NCBI RefSeq assembly: GCF_003641205.1
Contig: NZ_CP032762.1
Coordinates: 124,001-188,000, forward strand
Length of the DNA: 64,000 bases
Source of the DNA: Rhodococcus sp. P1Y
GTDB lineage: Bacteria > Actinomycetota > Actinomycetes > Mycobacteriales > Mycobacteriaceae
Direction: 5' to 3'
The first letter of the stretch is position 1. Each line of letters begins with the position of its first letter. This document shows, piece after piece, positions 25,841 to 35,264 of the stretch. The notes below the pieces were generated by a model, which searched no databases, was not told the origin of the DNA, and was given only the letters and a program-made list of their open reading frames with translations. A program made the position numbers and the translations under genes.

Positions 25841-26293
25841 TCAGACCTCGACGATCAGCTCGACCTCGACGGGAGCATTCAGCGGCAGTTCGGCGACTCC
25901 GACGGCCGAGCGCGCATGCTTGCCCGCATCGCCGAAGATTTCCCCGATGACGTCCGATGCGCCGTTGACAACGCCGGGCTGCCCGGTGAATCCCGGGGCC
26001 GACGCGACGAAGCCGACGGCTTTGACCACGCGCTTGATCGAGTCGACTCCGACCAGCGAGTTGATTGCCGCGAGGGCGTTCAGCGCACAGATCCGCGCCG
26101 CAGCGGTCGCTTCCTCGGCCGTGACCTCGGCCCCGACCTTGCCGGTCGAGGTCAGCTCACCGGATACAAGAGGTAGCTGGCCCGAGGTGTAGACGAGCGA
26201 ACCCGTCTGTACAGCGGGAACGTACGCGGCCAGCGGAGGGACTACGGGCGGAAGTTCGATTCCGAGCTCGGCGAGGCGCTCACTCCACGTCAC
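25841..26293 (-). CDS. RidA-family protein (Rv3678c)
   Basis: A 150-residue YjgF/YER057c/UK114 fold protein. It has the VYTSGQLPLVSGEL strand and the C-terminal PLNAPVEVELIVEV strand typical of RidA relatives, which detoxify reactive enamine/imine intermediates. The arginine usually found in the active site is not evident in the ARSAVGVAELPLNAPVE region, so enzymatic activity is unclear. The GTG at 26293 begins two nt after the stop of the DUF4177-like gene, so the two are coupled. Confidence 0.8.
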   Translation of the reverse strand: MTWSERLAELGIELPPVVPPLAAYVPAVQTGSLVYTSGQLPLVSGELTSTGKVGAEVTAEEATAAARICALNALAAINSLVGVDSIKRVVKAVGFVASAPGFTGQPGVVNGASDVIGEIFGDAGKHARSAVGVAELPLNAPVEVELIVEV

Positions 26294-26295
26294 GA

Positions 26296-26463
26296 CTAGA
26301 CCTTCGGACGCTTGAAGTAGGCCACGAGCGTGTCGCCGCCGTTCGGCCCGGACATGATGGTCACGAGCTCCCATCCCTCGGCGCCGTAGTTGTCGAGAAT
26401 CTGCTTGGTCGCGTGAATCAGGACCGGCGCAGTGAAGTACTCCCAGGTGATCTTTTCGCTCAT
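26296..26463 (-). CDS. DUF4177-like small protein (Rv3678A type)
   Basis: A 55-residue protein with the layout WEYFTAPVLIHATKQILDNYGAEGWELVTI, close to DUF4177 domains (W-E-Y ... G-x-x-G-W-E-L-V). Function is unknown. The same small gene sits between the RidA and ArsA genes in mycobacteria. It lies two nt upstream of ridA on the same strand. A TAGGCT box eight nt before the ATG may drive a nearly leaderless mRNA. Divergent from the ArsA-like pair. Confidence 0.75.
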   Translation of the reverse strand: MSEKITWEYFTAPVLIHATKQILDNYGAEGWELVTIMSGPNGGDTLVAYFKRPKV

Positions 26464-26534
26464 GGAAGGTGAGCCTAGTCGGCGGATGGTTGGTTCCTCG
26501 GAGGTCGTGCTCGATTCGTCTATATGGTCGTGGT

Positions 26535-27542
26535 GTGGGCACATCGAGTTCAGAAGGTTGGCCGGACAAGGCCGACACCGCGCGGCTGCATTTCGTGTCG
26601 GGCAAGGGTGGAACCGGCAAGTCGACGGTTGCTGCCGCGTTGGCTCTTGCACTGGCCGCCGACGGTAGACGAGTTCTGCTGGTCGAGGTCGAAGGACGTC
26701 AGGGCATCGCGCAGCTCTTCGACGTCCCGCCGCTGCCGCCGGTGGAGACACGGGTCGCGACCGCGGACGGCGGCGGCGAGGTCTACGCGCTGGCCATCGA
26801 CATCGAAACCGCATTCCTCGAGTACCTCGACATGTTCTACAACCTCGGTTTCGCTGGGCGTGCGATGCGCAAGATCGGTGCCATCGAGTTCGCGACCACC
26901 ATCGCACCGGGTCTGCGTGACGTCCTGTTGACCGGCAAGGTCAAAGAGTGCGTCGTTCGGACCGACAAGACCGGAAAACGCCTGTACGACGAGGTCGTCG
27001 TCGATTCGCCTCCGACGGGGAGAATCGGCAACTTTCTCGACGTGACCAAAGCCATGGCAGACCTCGCCAAGGGCGGGCCGGTCCGCAGCCAGAGCGAAGG
27101 CGTCGTCCGTCTGTTGCATTCGGCGGAGACCGTCGTCCATCTGGTGACGCTCCTCGAGGCACTTCCTGTCCAGGAGACCGCCGACGCCGTCCGCGAACTG
27201 GAAGCAGCCGACCTGCGTCTGGGAACCGTCATCGTCAACCGCACCGAACCGACATATCTGGCGTCGGACTCGCTCGAGAACGCCGCCCAGGGAACCGTCG
27301 ACGTGGACGCCTTGAAGGCAGGTCTGAGCAAAGTCGGAATCGCGCTGTCGGACAGTGATTTCGCCGGGCTGCTCACCGAGACGATCGAACACGCCTCGAC
27401 ATTGGCAGCGCAGGTCGAGAGCGGATCTCAACTTCACGAACTCGACACGGCGCGGCTTCACCTTCCGATGCTCGCCGATGGCGTGGACCTCGGCGGCCTG
27501 TACGAACTCGCCGCGGTACTCAAGGAACAGGGTGTGAAATGA
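26535..27542 (+). CDS. ArsA-like anion-transporting ATPase, first of pair (Rv3679)
   Basis: A 335-residue P-loop ATPase of the ArsA/GET3 class with deviant Walker [11 protein letters not shown] at about residues 22-31 and a switch I region [11 protein letters not shown]. With the next gene it corresponds to M. tuberculosis Rv3679-Rv3680, a pair reported to form a heteromeric ATPase. No membrane anion channel (ArsB) is nearby, so a client-protein or metabolic role is more likely than arsenite export. GTG start at 26535 with TATGGT six nt before it indicates a leaderless mRNA; upstream in-frame starts add non-conserved residues. Confidence 0.85.
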   Translation: MGTSSSEGWPDKADTARLHFVSGKGGTGKSTVAAALALALAADGRRVLLVEVEGRQGIAQLFDVPPLPPVETRVATADGGGEVYALAIDIETAFLEYLDMFYNLGFAGRAMRKIGAIEFATTIAPGLRDVLLTGKVKECVVRTDKTGKRLYDEVVVDSPPTGRIGNFLDVTKAMADLAKGGPVRSQSEGVVRLLHSAETVVHLVTLLEALPVQETADAVRELEAADLRLGTVIVNRTEPTYLASDSLENAAQGTVDVDALKAGLSKVGIALSDSDFAGLLTETIEHASTLAAQVESGSQLHELDTARLHLPMLADGVDLGGLYELAAVLKEQGVK

Positions 27543-28681
27543 CACGTCCCAGCAGCCCGAAAGCCGCCCCGGTGCTCGACATCGAGAGGATTCTGCTCGA
27601 TGCGTCGTCACGCATAGTCGTGGTGTGCGGGGCAGGTGGCGTCGGGAAGACGACGACGGCGGCCGCCATGGCGATGCGAGCTGCCGAGCAGGGCCGAAAG
27701 GTCGTGGTGCTCACCATCGATCCGGCGAAGCGCCTCGCTCAGGCGCTCGGCGTCGGTGAGCTCGACAACTCTCCCCAGCCGGTGAAACTGCCCGCAGGTG
27801 CGACGGGTGAACTCCACGCGATGATGCTCAACATGCGCCGAACGTTCGACGAGATGGTGATCGAGCATTCGACGCCGGAGAAGGCCGAGCAGGTTCTCGC
27901 CAACCCGTTCTATCAGACTGTGGCGTCGTCGTTTTCGGGCACGCAGGAGTACATGGCGATGGAGAAGCTCGGGCAGTTGGCGTCGGATTCGACGTGGGAT
28001 CTGATCGTCGTCGATACTCCCCCGTCGCGTAACGCCCTCGATTTTCTCGATGCCCCGCAGCGGCTCGGTTCGTTCCTCGACGGCCGGTTCATTCGGTTGC
28101 TGATGGCGCCCGGCCGCGGCCTTACCAGGATGGTCACCAGTGCCATGGGGTTGGCACTCCGAGGCGTCTCGACGGTTATCGGTAGCCAGATGCTCACCGA
28201 TGCCTCGTCGTTCGTCCAGTCTTTGGATTCGATGTTCGGCGGATTCCGGGAGCGCGCGACACGGACGTACCAACTGCTCCGGGAGAACGGCACGAGTTTC
28301 ATCGTGGTCGCTGCGGCCGAGCCCGATGCGCTGCGCGAAGCTGCGTTCTTCGTCGACCGCCTCAGCGGGGAAGGAATGCCGCTGGCGGGCCTCGTACTCA
28401 ACCGGACCCACCCGACCCTGGCGTCACTCCCTGCCGAACATGCGGCAACAGCCGCCGATCAATTGGACGACTCCGAAGATGCGGGTGCGGCCCTGACGGC
28501 CGCAGTCCTGAGGATTCACGCCGCGCGCGCGGTCACCGCCGCCCGAGAGCTCCGGCTGCTGCGGCGCTTCACTTCGGCGCATCCACGAGTCCCGATCGTC
28601 GGAGTGCCGTCGCTGCCGTTCGAGGTGTCGGATCTACACGCTCTGCGGGCCGTGGCCGACCAGTTGACCCGATCGGCCTAG
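27539..28681 (+). CDS. ArsA-like anion-transporting ATPase, second of pair (Rv3680)
   Basis: A 380-residue partner ATPase with Walker [10 protein letters not shown] at residues 31-39, switch [13 protein letters not shown] and switch [20 protein letters not shown]. The ATG overlaps the stop of the first ATPase by 4 nt, so stoichiometric synthesis is likely. Convergent with whiB4: both stop codons lie in the arms of the hairpin CTAGCC-GAGCG-GGCTAG (28678-28694). Physiological role is not known from sequence. Confidence 0.86.
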   Translation: MTRPSSPKAAPVLDIERILLDASSRIVVVCGAGGVGKTTTAAAMAMRAAEQGRKVVVLTIDPAKRLAQALGVGELDNSPQPVKLPAGATGELHAMMLNMRRTFDEMVIEHSTPEKAEQVLANPFYQTVASSFSGTQEYMAMEKLGQLASDSTWDLIVVDTPPSRNALDFLDAPQRLGSFLDGRFIRLLMAPGRGLTRMVTSAMGLALRGVSTVIGSQMLTDASSFVQSLDSMFGGFRERATRTYQLLRENGTSFIVVAAAEPDALREAAFFVDRLSGEGMPLAGLVLNRTHPTLASLPAEHAATAADQLDDSEDAGAALTAAVLRIHAARAVTAARELRLLRRFTSAHPRVPIVGVPSLPFEVSDLHALRAVADQLTRSA

Positions 28682-28690
28682 CCGAGCGGG

Positions 28691-29014
28691 CTAGATCGCA
28701 GCTTGCTGCTGACGCTGGGACTCGAAGAATTCCGACCAGGAGTCGACCTCGGGATGCTGCTTGAGAAGTGCGCGTCGTTGACGCTCGGTCATTCCGCCCC
28801 AGACACCGAACTCGACACGGTTGTCGAGTGCGTCTGCCCCACACTGCATGAGTACCGGGCAGTGCCGACAGATTGTCGCTGCCTTTCGCTGCGCCGCACC
28901 CCGGACGAACAGCTGATCCGGGTCAGTCCCCTTGCACCGCGCCTGCGCAACCCACGCAATACGTGCTTCTGCTTCTTCCACATCTAGCCGCGTAGGCGCT
29001 GCTGTCATGTGCAT
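28691..29014 (-). CDS. whiB4: WhiB-family Fe-S regulator (WhiB4)
   Basis: A 107-residue WhiB protein. Four cluster-binding cysteines (Cys27, Cys49, Cys52, Cys58) and the GVWGG turn at about 72-76 precede a basic C-terminal helix (TERQRRALLKQ). In M. tuberculosis WhiB4 senses oxidation through its 4Fe-4S cluster and represses antioxidant genes. Position between the ArsA pair and ponA2 identifies it as the Rv3681c orthologue. ATG at 29014 with AGGGG upstream; longer in-frame starts lack family similarity. Confidence 0.92.
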   Translation of the reverse strand: MHMTAAPTRLDVEEAEARIAWVAQARCKGTDPDQLFVRGAAQRKAATICRHCPVLMQCGADALDNRVEFGVWGGMTERQRRALLKQHPEVDSWSEFFESQRQQQAAI

Positions 29015-29130
29015 TGCGGATCCCCTTTGCAGTTCGAACGTCCTCGTTGAACGCTCCACAAGCTCCCGGACCCTGATTTCCACTGCTCGAAGCACATGGA
29101 TCTAGGAGCTGCCCCACATTCATATACAAG

Positions 29131-29146
29131 TGTTATGTGAATCACA
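29131..29146. promoter_or_regulatory. Candidate CRP/GlxR-like site between whiB4 and ponA2
   Basis: TGTTATGTGAATCACA fits TGTGA-N6-TCACA with one mismatch in the left half. It lies ~117 bp upstream of whiB4 in an AT-richer stretch. The site could serve either divergent gene. Support is sequence similarity only. Confidence 0.35.
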
Positions 29147-29290
29147 CCGTGCTCATAATTTAGGTAAAACCGGCGGCGAACGCAAGACGGGCAGCCCAAC
29201 TTTCTGGTACGGCCGTCCCGACCTGCGGTTCAGTGCGTCAGCACCCGAGACATGTGGGGGTAGAGCGCGCGTCCACGTACGCTGTGCTTC

Positions 29291-31669
29291 GTGTCCGTTG
29301 GAAAAACCGTGGCGAAGCTCGCCGGATGTTCCGCACTCGCAGGTGCGCTGTTGGCCGGAGTGATGTTCCCGTTGGCAGGTGGGTTCGGCTACGCCTCGAA
29401 CCGGGCCGCCGACACCGTCGACAATGTTTCGGCCGAACTGGTCGAGGGCGCTGTTCCTGCTGTCTCCACGATGGTCGACGCGGCAGGCAATCCGATCGCG
29501 TGGCTCTACGAGCAGCGCCGTTTCGAGGTGCCGAGCGACAAGATCTCCAACGAGATGAAGCTGGCCATCGTCTCCATCGAGGACAAGCGCTTCGCAGAGC
29601 ATCAAGGCGTCGACTGGCAGGGCACGTTGCGTGCGTTCCTGACGAACACGACCAGCGGCCAGGTGGAGCAGGGCGCGTCCACGCTCGATCAGCAGTACGT
29701 GAAGAACTATCAGCTGCTCGTTGTCGCGAAGACCGACGCCGAACGCCGCGCAGCCATCGAGACGACGCCCGCTCGCAAGATCCGCGAGATCCGTATGGCG
29801 CTCACGCTCGACAAAGAACTGACCAAGGACGAGATCCTCACCCGCTACCTCAACCTGGTTCCGTTCGGTAACTCGTCGTTCGGCATCCAGGATGCGGCTC
29901 AGACCTACTTCGGCATCGACGCAAGCCAGTTGGACGCGAAGCAGGCCGCAATGCTCGCCGGCATGGTCCAGTCCAGCTCCGCGCTCAATCCGTACACCAA
30001 CGAACAGGGCGTCACCGAGCGGCGCAACATCGTGCTGGACACGATGATTCAGAACATTCCCGAGCGCGCCGACGAGTTCCGACAGGCCAAGACCGAGCCT
30101 CTCGGGGTCCTCCCAGTGCCGCAGACACTCCCCCGTGGGTGCATCGCAGCCGGTGACCGAGGATTCTTCTGCGACTACGCGCTCCAATACCTTGCCAACG
30201 CGGGCATCAGCCGCGAGCAGATCGACAAGGGTGGCTACCTCATCCGCACCACGCTCGATCCTGCGGTTCAGAATTCCACCAAGGCGTCTCTCTCAGCCAA
30301 CACCGACCCCGATCTCAACGGTGTAGCCACCGTCATGAACGTCATCGCGCCTGGTCAGGATTCACACCGCATCCTTGCGATGGGTAGCAGTCGAACCTAT
30401 GGGCTCGATGCCGACGCCGACGAAACCGTTCAGCCTCAGCCCTATTCGCTCGTCGGACACGGTGCCGGGTCGATCTTCAAGGTGTTCACCACCGCCGCGG
30501 CCATGGAACGAGGACTCGGTACGAGCGCAACCCTGCAGGTTCCGCGCCGCGCCGAGGTCAAAGGCCTGGGCGACGGTGGAGCTCGTGGTTGCCCCGCCAA
30601 CACGTACTGCGTCGAGAACGCAGGAAACTATCCGGCGTCGCTGTCGATCACCGACGCCCTCGCGCAGTCTCCGAACACCGCGTTCGTCAAGTTGATCGAA
30701 TCGGTTGGAGTCACCCCGACGGTCGACATGTCGGTGCGGCTCGGCCTGCGCTCGTACGCGGACCCGAACACCTCTGGATTCGACGAGCAGAGCATGGCCG
30801 ACTTCCAGAAGAGCCAGAACCTCGGTTCGTACACACTCGGACCCACATGGGTCAATCCCCTCGAGCTGTCCAATGTCGCTGCCACGTTGGCGTCGAGCGG
30901 CAAGTGGTGCCCGCCGACGCCCATCGACTCGGTCTTCGACCGGGAGGGCAAGCAGGTTCCCGTGACGCAGCAGGCGTGTGAGCAGGTTGTGGAGCCCGGT
31001 CTGGCCAACACCCTCGCGAACGCGATGAGCAAGGACGACCAGGCCGGCGGCACGTCGGCCTCGGCTGCAGGTTCGGTCGGGTGGACGCTTCCGATGTCGG
31101 GCAAGACCGGTACCACCGAGTCGCACATGTCGTCCGGGTTCCTCGGGTTCACCAACCGTTACGCAGCGGCGGTGTACACCTACGGTGACTCTCCGACGCC
31201 CGGCGAGATCTGCTCGTTCCCACTCCGCCCGTGTGGATCGGGCAACCTGTACGGCGGTAACGAACCTGCTCGTACCTGGTACAACGCGATCGATCCCGTA
31301 GCGAACAACTTCGGTTCCGTCGAGCTTCCGCCGGTGGACCAGAAGTACGTACGCGGGTCCGCCAACGGTCAGGTTCCCGACGTGACCGGTCAGAGCCAGA
31401 GCTCGGCGACTTCGACCCTGCAAGGCGCCGGATTCCAGGTCTCCGTCGCGACGACGGCAGCGTCGGCGTCGCGCGGAACCGTCACCGGTGTGTCGCCGTC
31501 GGGCTCCGCGATCCCCGGCTCGACCATCACGATCTACGTGAGCGACGGGTCGGTGCGCGAAGCTCCTCCGGCGCCCGCCATCCCGGGTCTGCCGCCCGGC
31601 ATCGAGATCCCGGCGATCCCACCGAACATCCAGATTCCGGCGATTCCGGGACTGACGGTTCCGCGGTAG
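29291..31669 (+). CDS. ponA2: Bifunctional penicillin-binding protein PonA2 with PASTA domain
   Basis: A 792-residue class A PBP. After a membrane helix (about 12-34) comes the GT51 glycosyltransferase domain (SIEDKRFAEHQG, catalytic Glu97). The transpeptidase follows, with SIFK (Ser394, Lys397), an SPN box (AQSPNTAF) and KTGT. One PASTA domain (from about VPDVTGQSQSSA) precedes a proline-rich tail. It polymerises and crosslinks peptidoglycan at the outer membrane face. Start GTG at 29291 has TACGCT exactly seven nt upstream, so the mRNA is probably leaderless. Counterpart of Rv3682. Confidence 0.95.
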   Translation: MSVGKTVAKLAGCSALAGALLAGVMFPLAGGFGYASNRAADTVDNVSAELVEGAVPAVSTMVDAAGNPIAWLYEQRRFEVPSDKISNEMKLAIVSIEDKRFAEHQGVDWQGTLRAFLTNTTSGQVEQGASTLDQQYVKNYQLLVVAKTDAERRAAIETTPARKIREIRMALTLDKELTKDEILTRYLNLVPFGNSSFGIQDAAQTYFGIDASQLDAKQAAMLAGMVQSSSALNPYTNEQGVTERRNIVLDTMIQNIPERADEFRQAKTEPLGVLPVPQTLPRGCIAAGDRGFFCDYALQYLANAGISREQIDKGGYLIRTTLDPAVQNSTKASLSANTDPDLNGVATVMNVIAPGQDSHRILAMGSSRTYGLDADADETVQPQPYSLVGHGAGSIFKVFTTAAAMERGLGTSATLQVPRRAEVKGLGDGGARGCPANTYCVENAGNYPASLSITDALAQSPNTAFVKLIESVGVTPTVDMSVRLGLRSYADPNTSGFDEQSMADFQKSQNLGSYTLGPTWVNPLELSNVAATLASSGKWCPPTPIDSVFDREGKQVPVTQQACEQVVEPGLANTLANAMSKDDQAGGTSASAAGSVGWTLPMSGKTGTTESHMSSGFLGFTNRYAAAVYTYGDSPTPGEICSFPLRPCGSGNLYGGNEPARTWYNAIDPVANNFGSVELPPVDQKYVRGSANGQVPDVTGQSQSSATSTLQGAGFQVSVATTAASASRGTVTGVSPSGSAIPGSTITIYVSDGSVREAPPAPAIPGLPPGIEIPAIPPNIQIPAIPGLTVPR

Positions 31670-31682
31670 GCCGCTTCCCCTC

Positions 31683-31726
31683 AGTGGCGTGGTTGAGTGC
31701 CCGGAAGGGCACTCAACCACGCCACT
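31683..31726. repeat. Convergent-gap palindrome, copy B (perfect)
   Basis: Two perfect 20-bp arms (AGTGGCGTGGTTGAGTGCCC and its complement) flank a GGAA tetraloop; the pairing extends two more bp outward. It fills the gap between the ends of ponA2 and the YqeY gene. Confidence 0.85.
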
Positions 31727-31731
31727 GATGG

Positions 31732-32196
31732 TTACAGGCGATCTTTCACTGCCTTCGAGATTCGCGTCCCGTCGGCCTTGCCTGCTGCGAGGGCGGAGGC
31801 GATCTTCATGACTTGGCCCATCTGCCTGACCGACGGGCGCTCACCGAGCTCCTCGGCCACCTGTGCGATCGCGGTGTCCGCGACGTCGGCGAGTTCGGCG
31901 TCCGTCAGCGGAGTCGGTAGGTATTCGTCGATGATCTGAGCTTCGGCGCGCTCGTTAGCGGCCAGTTCGCCTCGGCCGTTCTCGGTGTAGATCTCGGCCG
32001 ACTCGCCGCGCTTCTTCGACTCCTTGGCGAGCACCTTCAGTACTTGCTCGTCGGTCAGATCGTGGGCCTCCTTCCCGGAGACTTCTTCGGTCTGAATGGC
32101 AGCGAGAAGCATGCGGATGGTGGCTGTGCGCAGCTTGTCCCTGGCTTTCATGGACGTGGTGAGGTCGGATCGGAGCTGGGACTTGAGTTCGGACAT
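31732..32196 (-). CDS. GatB/YqeY-domain protein
   Basis: A 154-residue stand-alone YqeY protein, related to the tRNA-binding tail of the GatB amidotransferase subunit. It has the opening MSELKSQLRSDLTTSMKARDKLR, the KESKKRGESAEIY segment and the ERPSVRQMGQVMK core. Its exact function is unknown, although a tRNA-linked role is often assumed. ATG at 32196 is chosen because homology begins at once. Transcribed toward ponA2, the two genes being separated by a perfect palindrome. Corresponds to Rv3688c, but moved next to ponA2. Confidence 0.85.
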   Translation of the reverse strand: MSELKSQLRSDLTTSMKARDKLRTATIRMLLAAIQTEEVSGKEAHDLTDEQVLKVLAKESKKRGESAEIYTENGRGELAANERAEAQIIDEYLPTPLTDAELADVADTAIAQVAEELGERPSVRQMGQVMKIASALAAGKADGTRISKAVKDRL

Positions 32197-32254
32197 GGTA
32201 GGAAACGCTACGCGGACCACGGAAGAGTCCGCACGTCGATTCCTCCGCCTGCCG

Positions 32255-32260
32255 TATCGT
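32255..32260 (+). promoter_or_regulatory. -10 box of a leaderless metallophosphoesterase mRNA
   Basis: TATCGT seven nt before the GTG at 32268. It selects that GTG over two other GTG codons (32259, 32274) in the same frame. Confidence 0.5.
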
Positions 32261-32267
32261 GGACCAT

Positions 32268-33317
32268 GTGTCAGTGAAAAAAGCAGCATCTCGCCTGGCC
32301 GCTTCGCAGGCTCCGCTCCTGCACGCAGGTCTCAGCGCGGCAGCGTCGCGTGCGCGTCGCGGTGCCGCAGAGGCCCCCGTCCGAACCACGGCGATCGCTA
32401 CCGCAGGTGCGGCAGCGCTCGGACTCGGCTACGCCACGCTGATCGAACGCAACGCCTTCACCCTCCGTGAGGCGTCCATGGCCGTGTTGGAACCGGGATC
32501 GGCTTCGCTGCGTGTGCTCCACATCAGCGACCTCCACATGATGCCGAACCAGCGCCTCAAGCAGAACTGGCTCCGAGAGCTGGACCGGTTGGAGCCCGAT
32601 CTCGTCGTCAACACCGGCGACAACCTGTCGCATCAGAAGTCAGTCCCTGCCGTCGTGCAATCCCTCGGACCACTTCTGTCGCGGCCGGGTCTGTTCGTCT
32701 TCGGCAGCAACGACTACTTCGCGCCCAAGCCGAAGAACCCGCTGAAGTACTTCAAGAAGAACCACGAGCGTGTTCTCGGTGAATCACTTCCCTGGAGAGA
32801 TCTGCGCGCTGCGTTCACCGAGCGCGGCTGGCTCGACGTGACTCACGTGCGTCGTGAACTCGAGGTTGCGGGCGTCAGGATCGCGTCGGCTGGCGTCGAC
32901 GATCCCCATTTGAAGCGCGACCGCTACGACACGATCGCCGGACAGCCCAACCCACTCGCGGATCTACGTTTGGGCATCACGCACTCCCCCGAGCCTCGGG
33001 TGCTCGACAAGTTCGCCGACGACGGCTACGACCTGGTCCTCGCGGGCCACACGCACGGCGGCCAATTGTGCCTGCCGTTCTACGGCGCACTGGTCACCAA
33101 CTGCGAGATCGACCGCTCCCGCGTCAAGGGTCCGTCGAAGTGGGGCGCGCACACGCAACTCCACGTCTCTGCAGGCATCGGGACGTCGCCGTACGCGCCC
33201 GCTCGCTTCTGCTGCAGGCCCGAAGCCACGCTCCTCACGCTCACTCCCGCACCGCGCAAGGGCGACAAAGAAGGGTCGGACGAGGACGTTTCGCGTTCGG
33301 AGGCGGTCGTAAGCTAG
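32268..33317 (+). CDS. Metallophosphoesterase (Rv3683 type)
   Basis: A 349-residue calcineurin-like phosphoesterase. After a hydrophobic, probably membrane-inserted, segment (about 42-57) it has the metal motifs HISDLH (85-90), NTGDN, FGSND in place of GNHE, THSPE and AGHTHGGQ. This arrangement resembles YkuE/UDP-diacylglucosamine-hydrolase-like enzymes acting at membranes. Substrate not known. Follows ponA2 in mycobacteria too. The tRNA-Pro gene starts 18 bp after its stop. Confidence 0.86.
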   Translation: MSVKKAASRLAASQAPLLHAGLSAAASRARRGAAEAPVRTTAIATAGAAALGLGYATLIERNAFTLREASMAVLEPGSASLRVLHISDLHMMPNQRLKQNWLRELDRLEPDLVVNTGDNLSHQKSVPAVVQSLGPLLSRPGLFVFGSNDYFAPKPKNPLKYFKKNHERVLGESLPWRDLRAAFTERGWLDVTHVRRELEVAGVRIASAGVDDPHLKRDRYDTIAGQPNPLADLRLGITHSPEPRVLDKFADDGYDLVLAGHTHGGQLCLPFYGALVTNCEIDRSRVKGPSKWGAHTQLHVSAGIGTSPYAPARFCCRPEATLLTLTPAPRKGDKEGSDEDVSRSEAVVS

Positions 33318-33335
33318 ACTTCTGCTCGCGGTACA

Positions 33336-33409
<74 letters not shown>

Positions 33410-33413
33410 CAAC

Positions 33414-33455
33414 ATGTGAAAGACCCGCCTGATCACTCAGGCGGGTCTTTCACAT
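33414..33455. terminator. Bidirectional terminator after tRNA-Pro
   Basis: ATGTGAAAGACCCGCCTGA (33414-33432) pairs perfectly with its complement (33437-33455) around TCAC. The stem base contains TTT/AAA tracts on both strands. It serves tRNA-Pro and the convergent LLM gene. Confidence 0.85.
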
Positions 33456-33468
33456 TTGGCGGAGTCGA

Positions 33469-34440
33469 TCAGCTCGACGCAGCGCGCAATTTCTCCAGCA
33501 ACGGTCCAGCGGCTTCGGCGAGGAAGCGTTCCTGCGTCTCGCCGCCGACCTGAACGAGTGCGATGTCGGTGAACCCGGCCTCCCAGTACGGCTTGACGGC
33601 CTCGACGATGGCATCGAGATCGGGGCCACATGGAATCGTCTGTGCCACATCTTCTTTGCGGACGAACTGGGTCGCACCCGCGAAGCCGGCGGTCGTAGGC
33701 AGGTCGGCGTTGACGGCCCAGCCGCCGGCAAACCAGCGGAACCGGTCATGGGCACGATCGATCGCCGCGTCCTTGTCCGGATCCCAGGAGATAGGGATCT
33801 GACCGATGGTCCGAGACGGACCGTCGTGATGCTGAGCCCACTGCTGCACCAGATCGCCGTTGGGTTCGACGGCGATGAGATGATCACCGTGAGCTGCGAA
33901 TTTCTGGATCGACTTCTCGCCCGACACCGCGATACCGATCGGCACCCCGCCTTCGGGTAGGTCCCAGATTCGCGCGGAGTCGACGCGGAAGTGCTTGCCC
34001 TCGTAGGTCACGAGCCCTCCAGCGTGCAGCTGCTTGATGATCTCGAGCGCCTCGACGAACATGTCCTGACGCTTGTCGATGGACGGCCAGCCTTCGCCGA
34101 CGACATGCTCGTTCAGGTTCTCGCCGCTACCGAGACCGAGGGTGAATCGTCCGTCAGCGAGGATCTGCATGGTCGCAGCCTTCTGCGCGACGACGGCGGG
34201 GTGGTACCGAATGATCGGGCACGTCACGTACGTCATCAGCTCGACGCGCTCAGTTGCCTGTGCGACGGCTCCCAGCGTGGTCCACGCGTAGGGCGCGTGG
34301 CCCATCGAGGACAGCCAGGGCGAATAGTGGTCACTCGCTACCTCGAAATCGAAGCCGACGTTCTCGGCGCCGACCGCGTAGTTCACGAGTTCCTTGGGAC
34401 CGCTCTGCTCGGTCATCAGTGTGTATCCGAAGTTGGTCAT
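33469..34440 (-). CDS. LLM-class F420-dependent oxidoreductase
   Basis: A 323-residue TIM-barrel protein of the luciferase-like family, subgroup related to F420-dependent glucose-6-phosphate dehydrogenase (opening FGYTLMTEQSGPKELV, then ASDHYSPW, TYVTCPIIRYHPAVVAQ and GLGSGENLNEHV). It probably uses coenzyme F420 to oxidise an alcohol or sugar. The ATG at 34440 is preferred because homology starts immediately. It lies eight bp downstream of an SDR gene, so the two may share a pathway. The substrate is not evident. Confidence 0.85.
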   Translation of the reverse strand: MTNFGYTLMTEQSGPKELVNYAVGAENVGFDFEVASDHYSPWLSSMGHAPYAWTTLGAVAQATERVELMTYVTCPIIRYHPAVVAQKAATMQILADGRFTLGLGSGENLNEHVVGEGWPSIDKRQDMFVEALEIIKQLHAGGLVTYEGKHFRVDSARIWDLPEGGVPIGIAVSGEKSIQKFAAHGDHLIAVEPNGDLVQQWAQHHDGPSRTIGQIPISWDPDKDAAIDRAHDRFRWFAGGWAVNADLPTTAGFAGATQFVRKEDVAQTIPCGPDLDAIVEAVKPYWEAGFTDIALVQVGGETQERFLAEAAGPLLEKLRAASS

Positions 34441-34448
34441 GGTTCTCC

Positions 34449-35249
34449 TCAAATCGTTGCTACGGAACCGGAATCGACCCGGTAGTTGGATCCGTTGACG
34501 AAGCTTGCTCGATCGGAACACAGGAAGGTGATGACGGACGCCACCTCTTCGGGTTCACCTCGCCGTCCGAGTTCCATGTAAGGACGTTCTTCGACCAGGA
34601 AGCTCTCGATCGCCCCGTCCCGATCTGTTCCCTTCTCGTCCGCGCGCTTGTCCATCATGGCGTCGGTCATGGGCGTGTGGATGAAGGCGGGGGAGACTGC
34701 GTTGACCAGCAGACCTTCGGATGCGTAGCTGCGGGACAATCCCTTGGCGAGCGCCAGCACGCCGGCCTTGGCGGAGCAGTAGGGCAGTTCGTCGTCGTAG
34801 GGCTGAACCGCGTCCTCGGAGGTCAGGAGCACGATCCGTCCCCAACCCCCACGCCTCAGCGCGGGTAGAAAGGCCCGGAGCAGTCGAACGGGACCCATGA
34901 GGTCGACGTCGAGCGTGCTACGCCAACCCTCCTCGTCGATCTCGTGAAAGAGACCCTGGGCACCGGTCACTCCGGAGGACTGAACGAGGATGTCGATGTC
35001 GCCCAACACATTCTGGGCTTGCGCGGCCAAATTCTCCACGCTGGCGGTGTCGGTGACATCGGCGGCGATGGCGTGCAACCGATCGGGGTCGGCGTCGAGT
35101 GCGCGTGCGGCCTCGTCGAGGGACTCCTGGTCCTTGTCACTGATGAGCACTTCGACGCCTTCGGCCAGAAGCAATCGCGCTGTCTCCCAGCCTATTCCGG
35201 AATCGGCACCCGTCACGAGCGCCTTCTTGCCTCGTATACCGAGATCCAT
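34449..35249 (-). CDS. Short-chain dehydrogenase/reductase
   Basis: A 266-residue SDR with the cofactor motif TGADSGIG (13-20) and the catalytic Ser144, Tyr157 and Lys161 (Y-C-S-A-K). The opening residues and an Asp39-containing segment (SDKD) suggest NAD preference. It probably belongs to one transcription unit with the downstream LLM enzyme and the upstream GH15 gene (15-bp gap). Substrate unknown. Confidence 0.88.
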   Translation of the reverse strand: MDLGIRGKKALVTGADSGIGWETARLLLAEGVEVLISDKDQESLDEAARALDADPDRLHAIAADVTDTASVENLAAQAQNVLGDIDILVQSSGVTGAQGLFHEIDEEGWRSTLDVDLMGPVRLLRAFLPALRRGGWGRIVLLTSEDAVQPYDDELPYCSAKAGVLALAKGLSRSYASEGLLVNAVSPAFIHTPMTDAMMDKRADEKGTDRDGAIESFLVEERPYMELGRRGEPEEVASVITFLCSDRASFVNGSNYRVDSGSVATI

Positions 35250-35264
35250 TGTTACCTACCTCTT

